Positions 59,401 through 64,000 of a DNA stretch of 64,000 nt are shown here, piece by piece. The notes under the pieces are model-generated. The model made no database searches, was not told where the DNA came from, and worked only from the letters and a program-made list of their open reading frames with translations. Source of the DNA: Hibiscus mutabilis (Eukaryota; Streptophyta; Magnoliopsida; Malvales; Malvaceae); assembly GCA_019671005.1 (NCBI GenBank), contig CM033714.1, forward strand, positions 85,179,909 to 85,243,908. Reading direction: 5' to 3'. Both the position numbers and the translations under genes were made by a program. Every line of letters begins with the position of its first letter. The first letter of the stretch is position 1.

Positions 59401-62400
59401 CCTTACATGCGATTGACGTTCTGTAGGTTTCCAAGAGATTTAGGAAGCGTCCCAGTTAACTGATTATCAGATAAATGCCTGAAAAATCAAGTGCAAAACA
59501 GAATGGTGCACTGGTTAGTGCAGGCAAAGATCGAGAAGCAGAATCATGTGAGCTACTAATGGCAAGGGTATCATTACAGGTGCTCAAGGCTTGAAATGTT
59601 TCCTAAACTCTCAGAAATTTCTTCAGACAGTAGGTTCTGTGCTAAGTCGCTGCAGTCAAATAACAAATGAAAATACAAGAGTTAAAATAAATAAATTTTC
59701 ATGGTGTAACATGAGCCATGCTAATCTTTAAGTATTCGGCATAAAATCAATTGACAATACATAGTCAATCCAATGATAATCTAGGATTTAACCAATGTGT
59801 GATAAAACACACTTTAACCAGATAGGAATTTGCTGCTTGCAGAGTTTTAATAGAGGAGGAGTAAAAGATTAGTAAAGAAAACGTTGAAAGGGTTTCAAAT
59901 AGATTCAACTTGAATAGTAGAAAACAAAAGGTAAAATTCTAAACAAGAAAAATATATAAATTGCTCGTGTGAGAGAATTCTGAAAAATACTCACAGAACA
60001 TGTAAGGACTTCATTTGGCCAAAGAAGTCAGGTATAGGTCCATCAAGATCATTTGAAGATAGATCACTGTTATAAACAAGGATTAAATTAATGTGAACGT
60101 AGGAGTTTATAAATGTATATATATGTAAAACATCGAAAGAAACTATGAATCAGTACGAGAAATAGACAGGAAGGAACTTACAGGTATTGAAGTTGCATCA
60201 GATTTCTTAATGAGTTAGGAATGTTCCCATGGATCCTGTTTGACCTCAAGTCGCTGAAAATGCAGTAATGAAACAAAAATTAACATTAATTTGAAAGCTC
60301 ACACTCTGACTGTTTCTTTAATTACAAAACAGCTAATTCAACTCAACTAACTAGAAAATCAACATATGATAGAGCTCGAAGTTGAGTCCTCAAAGATGTC
60401 AGGATCTCAAATTCGCCAACTCTAATAAGCGATCATTGGCGGTTGGCCACTCTATGGCCTTTGGTCTAACAACATTTTTCAAGTCTCTTCTCTGATTATT
60501 TTATCCAAATGAAGATGGTAATACATGAATATGATCATGATTTATCTAGACATGAACGTGCATGTGCGAGTGTATATTGTCACGTCTGTGACGGGTTCAT
60601 TAATCTTACACCGGAAAGAAAAAGAGAGGTCTTAGGATATATTAACGGTGGCGTTGCACATCCTATTAAACATGTCTTTTAGGAAGAGGGTAATGGCTCT
60701 GTGACAAGTGGTATCAGAGCAACCCTTTGATTACCCAATTTCACGCCGAGCGCTCATGAGTAGGGTACGCAGGTTGAACAACCGTGACAATGACTCATCA
60801 CGAGCATGCGCTGCAAATCCTACCAGACTTGTCTTTTAGAAAGATGGTAATGGTATATGTATATGTATAGGTCATCAATGGTACTTCTTGGAGAAAAATA
60901 TTTGACTTGGGGTTATCTTTATATAGACCCGTTTCTGAAATTTTAGTGGCCCTAGGATAAACTAAAAAAATGGGCCCCTAATCAAGGAATTAAATTATGG
61001 TTGCGGTCGCGTTTTCAGTCTAGTTGTTTTTATTGCGATTGCAGACATAATGGATACTATTTTGGTCACTATGAGTATTGCAGTTTTGAATTTTTTAATA
61101 ACATATGATATTGTGGACATAACGGTTGCGAATATCATGGTTTCAGATGATGTCACTATTGTTATATCACAATTGTTGTTGCAGCTGCGGACCGTCATTT
61201 AAATTCACATCCCTAATAACAAGTATTGAAAAAAATAAATTTAAAGATTATGTCCATAATAATAAGTATTAAAAAATTGGGTCTCTAACATCAAATACTG
61301 AAAAAAATTGAATTTTAAGAGTATGTACATAATAATAAATATTGTGAAAAAATTAGGCCCTAATAATAAGTATTGAAAAATTGAACCCTTAATAACAAGT
61401 ATTAGAAAAGAAAATTGAATTTTAAGAGTAGCCCTCTAATATCAAATATTAAAAAAATGAGTTCCCAATAACAAGTATTGAAAAAATTGGGCCCTTAATA
61501 ACAAGTAATAGAAAAAAATTGAATTTTAAGAATATGTCTATAATAACAAATATTGAGAAAAATATTGGACCATTAATAATAAATATTAGAAGAAAAAAAA
61601 TTAAATATAGAGTAGGTCCCTATTGGGGAAAATTGAACCCTAATAACAATATTAAGAAAAAAAATTGGGCTTTAATAACAAGTATAAAAATAAACTCTAT
61701 AATTAATACAAAAACATTTTTATAAGTGTAATTACTATAAAAAATCATGGGCCCTTGACATGTACCCCTCTTAACCAGACCCAAATATGGCTCTATCTCT
61801 ATAGTAGTTAGTATCATATTGGTACTGGTTGTATCAATCTTAAATCGGTACCAAGTAATTTAAGTATTGTTCTGATTAAAATTTTGGTATATTTCGGTCA
61901 ATATAAGCGCTACAAGATTTTAATATTTTAAACCAATTTTTAATTATTTTATCTTAGTTATTTTTATTCTTTTGCATAATTACATTTTAAAAAATATAAT
62001 TATCAAGGTTTGACTTAATTAATAACTTTAAGATTTATATTTTAAAATAAATATATTTATGTGTATGTATTTGACGTATACTTGTCTTATATAATATATA
62101 TATATATATATATGAAAAAATTAAACTAACGATAAACCTAAGATGTACATCATAATACATTGCTACCGATATGTACCAATACCAGAGAAAAAACAGTACA
62201 TCGGATTCTATCATGGTTATTTCTATTATTTATTTAAGAAATGCAGGGTGAAAAAGAGGAGCCATTTTGGATAATTCAAACGCTTATACTATTATACAGA
62301 ATGATTGTTTGAGCTGTTGTGATCGCTTAAAAAATTAGTATTAAAATTAACGATAATTAATTTTATTATAAGACTATTTTTTTCATATAGTTATATAATC

Positions 62401-63617
62401 TTTAAATGAAATAATTAAAAAATTTATTAAAGAATGGGACATGAGACTAATTGATCTATGCAATATTTCTTTACTGTTCCATCAATATTCATTTCTATTA
62501 AAAATATTTTTGTAAATAAGTTTTTAGATAATACAATTTTATTTGTTCGTATCGTGTGTGCAACAAAACCGCATAACATGAATTAGAATTGATGCTTTAC
62601 ATTATAATTTAGATTAAAAAGAAAACAGGGACTTACAGAGAGATCAAGCAGGTCAAATTCCCTATAGCTGGTGGGATCTCACCCCTTAGATGCATGTCGG
62701 AAAAATCACTGCCAACCAAATTAACAAGTAAAATCCACGTTGATTCTTAACCGGGGGGGAAGAGAGGGAAAAACATGTTTTTGTCTTACAGTTTTGTGAC
62801 CCGACAAAGGGTGTGATTGTTGAAGCTACAGTCACAAAGCACCTTCTTTGAGGAATTACAACTCTGGCTGGAGAACTCTCTCTCGTCGCTCTCCCACTTC
62901 AACCTCAAGGCTTCAGCAACCCTATTGATAGCATGCACTACCATCCCCAATAGAATCATGTTAATATCAACCCATATTCATCGAATATCTGACCCGATGA
63001 TTGATTATAATACATTAAATACAATTATAACATGTTCATGGTAAAAATGAGATAGTAATGGTTGTTGAGGTGAAGATCGACCTATTTTATTTGGGAGAGA
63101 CGACGGTCTTCCCTTATGGTTATATTGAGGGGCGTCTAACAGAGCTTGTAAAGTCTATGCCTTGTAAAATATGATAGATGAAGTAGAATAGTCATACTTG
63201 ATAGTTTATAGGTTTAGCCGGTGAGTCATACTCAAAAGAGTGACTTTGGTATTTTTCACTTCAAAGGGTTGTCTAACCTATACTCAAAAGACTTAACAAA
63301 TAGAGAGATGTTATGCGGGGAAAAATAATGATAAAAATGTAGGAAAATATATTAGATATAACATAAAATAACAAAATACAATACACTCATTATTATTATC
63401 TATTCATATGAAAAATTCATAGGCATAAAAAAAAAGGCAAACCAACCAAACCTAGTCATGTCAACTATATTGTCCTAACAAAATTACCATCAATGGGGTC
63501 AAGATCAGCTGTAACTTGAGTGGGATCAGCTTGGTCTATGGTCCCTTCAGTTCCATGACTTAGTTTCAGAAGCAAAATTAAAACAGAAGAAACAATGAAA
63601 AGCTTTCCCCTAAACAT
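54892..63617 (-). CDS. LRR-malectin receptor-like kinase copy D (best preserved, but frame breaks)
   Basis: Exons on the minus strand: 63617-63488 (signal peptide, FIVSSVLILLLKLS), 62937-62790, LRR exons 62708-62637, 60253-60182, 60066-59995, 59649-59578, 59478-59407, 59336-59265, 59186-59115, 59015-58944, 58844-58764, 58683-58612, 58399-58331, 58169-58101, 57924-57862, linkers 57769-57735 and 57641-57595, malectin-like 57432-57036 and 56963-56771, transmembrane 56677-56534, kinase 56442-56320, 56205-55995, 55896-55659, 55562-55412, 55299-54892. The LRR exons read cleanly. The kinase has GEGGFGAV, IAVKQL, HRDIKTTN, DFGFAK (Phe instead of Leu) and MAPEYA, with an acidic C-terminal tail. The family is LRR-VIII-2, plasma membrane. 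Breaks: the 57769 exon is 35 instead of 36 bp, and the 57432-57036 exon needs about three frame changes. I chose ATG 63617 because it directly starts a signal peptide; an in-frame ATG lies at 63665. Confidence 0.8.
60578..60854 (+). mobile_element. TRIM-like miniature LTR element, partly truncated
   Basis: A 129-bp candidate LTR (60578-60706) begins TGTCACG and ends CTGTGACA. It is followed after two bases by the initiator-Met primer site TGGTATCAGAGC (60709-60720). After about 70 bases of interior, a second partial copy appears (about 60785-60854; CTTGTCTTTTAGAAAGATGG resembles the first copy near 60680) and ends early. No coding sequence. The size and primer site fit a TRIM. Confidence 0.7.
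61200..61725. repeat. Degenerate tandem array of AATAACAAGTATTGAAAAA-type units
   Basis: About a dozen irregular units of roughly 35-45 bp share TAATAACAAGTATTGAAAAAA followed by TTGGGCCC- or TTGAATTTTAAGAG-type endings. No coding capacity. Confidence 0.75.
62093..62114. repeat. TA dinucleotide run
   Basis: About ten TA units. Confidence 0.9.
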
Positions 63618-63690
63618 ATTTTTCTCCTCAAAACGCTGTATTTTCTCGTACCTTTGGGTTTTCATGGCATAGCATGGTCTTCACCTGCAC

Positions 63691-63700
63691 TATTTATATA
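63691..63700 (-). promoter_or_regulatory. Putative TATA box of copy D
   Basis: TATATAAATA on the minus strand, about 74 bp upstream of the chosen ATG at 63617. Spacing and sequence are typical of a plant TATA box, supporting that start. Confidence 0.65.
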
Positions 63701-64000
63701 GTAATTGCAGGTGCCCCTTTACTGAAGGGAAAAGTGCAGATTCTTCCAACTTTACAATATTAAAATGCATTGCACCACTGACTTCGATCACCATCCAGAA
63801 ATTCCTTGAAATGGAAAACACATTGCCCATTTTTCCACCTGATTTCACAGCCTTTTCTTTGGACTTTGTTACACATTAATTTTTCAAGTATAATATGCAA
63901 ATTATAAAAAGACTTAAGAAATAAATCACCCCTGAACTTGACATCTTTGGTGAAGTTGCTCCCTGAATATTTTCCGCCAAATTCAGCCATTGTACTTGGC
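63701..64000. other. Upstream of copy D
   Basis: A 76-codon open frame on the minus strand (63760-63990) has no recognisable domain. The rest is presumably promoter of copy D. Confidence 0.4.

Larger units (their letters stand above)
60254..62636 (-). other. Long intron of copy D with repeat insertions
   Basis: 2.38 kb, against 80-400 bp for most introns of the gene. It holds the TRIM-like fragment (60578-about 60854), a degenerate tandem region (about 61200-61720) and a TA run near 62095. Donor and acceptor at both ends look normal. Confidence 0.75.

Noticed and set aside
60578..60706. Cassandra-type TRIM
   Set aside because: No 5S rRNA-like sequence is visible in the LTR.
61519..61725. 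68-codon open frame in the intron array
   Set aside because: Encodes only Asn/Ile/Lys-rich low complexity from an AT-rich tandem array.
63760..63990. 76-codon minus-strand open frame near the window end
   Set aside because: No domain, no homologue recognised and no supporting signals; it lies in the promoter region of copy D.

Overview
This window is nuclear DNA from a flowering plant, most likely an AT-rich, repeat-laden eudicot. The evidence is multi-exon genes with GT-AG introns, plant-specific receptor kinases of the LRR plus malectin-like plus kinase type (LRR-VIII-2 subfamily, relatives of At1g53430, At1g07650 and RFK1), and plant retrotransposon lineages (Ty1/copia, chromovirus Ty3/gypsy, Tekay/Del-like, Athila-like, a LINE ORF1, TRIM- and LARD-like elements). 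I cannot name the species.

Backbone: a decaying cluster of one receptor-kinase family. Copy A (9081-9768, +) keeps two LRR exons fused to the last kinase exon. An orphan exon-2 relic lies at about 10253-10345. Copy B (10752-21578, +) is nearly full length but has indels, stops, lost splice sites and a Lys-to-Glu change at the kinase ATP-binding lysine. Copy C (47116-54402, +) has several small frameshifts and a decayed kinase exon. Copy D (63617-54892, -) is the best preserved: all LRR and kinase exons read well, but the LRR-to-malectin linker and malectin exon carry about four frame breaks. C and D are tail to tail, about 490 bp apart. If any copy makes a product it would be a single-pass plasma-membrane receptor kinase.

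Repeats, left to right. 1-8979: a broken copia element (+), split by a complete chromovirus-type gypsy element in reverse orientation (3034-8650, 4-bp TSD ATTC). 15646-about 19230: a non-coding LARD-like element with about 1.49-kb LTRs in the malectin intron of copy B. 22063-23971 (-): a LINE ORF1 relic (DUF4283 plus zinc knuckle) without ORF2. 25034-25287: a MITE-like inverted repeat. 25373-25433: an ATT microsatellite. 25778-47028: a long foldback (MULE-like) element whose arms hold tRNA-like boxes and meet in a degenerate CCCTAAA/TTTAGGG core. It is split by a Tekay/Del-like element (26577-46368, TSD TTAGG), which is split in turn by an Athila-like element (32186-43749, TSD TTTGC). 48018-48321: a solo LTR in an intron of copy C. 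60578-about 60854: a TRIM-like fragment in a long intron of copy D.

Most notable: the foldback ends 87 bp before the copy C start codon and its 9-bp target duplication overlaps the likely TATA box of that gene; the Athila-like element is peppered with a near-palindromic GTTGCC-NN-GGCAAC word in both LTR and coding sequence; and the Tekay-like LTRs carry arrays of GTATCGGTAC-type palindromes plus a tandem repeat whose copy number differs between the two LTRs. I found no bacterial-type system, CRISPR array or rRNA gene.
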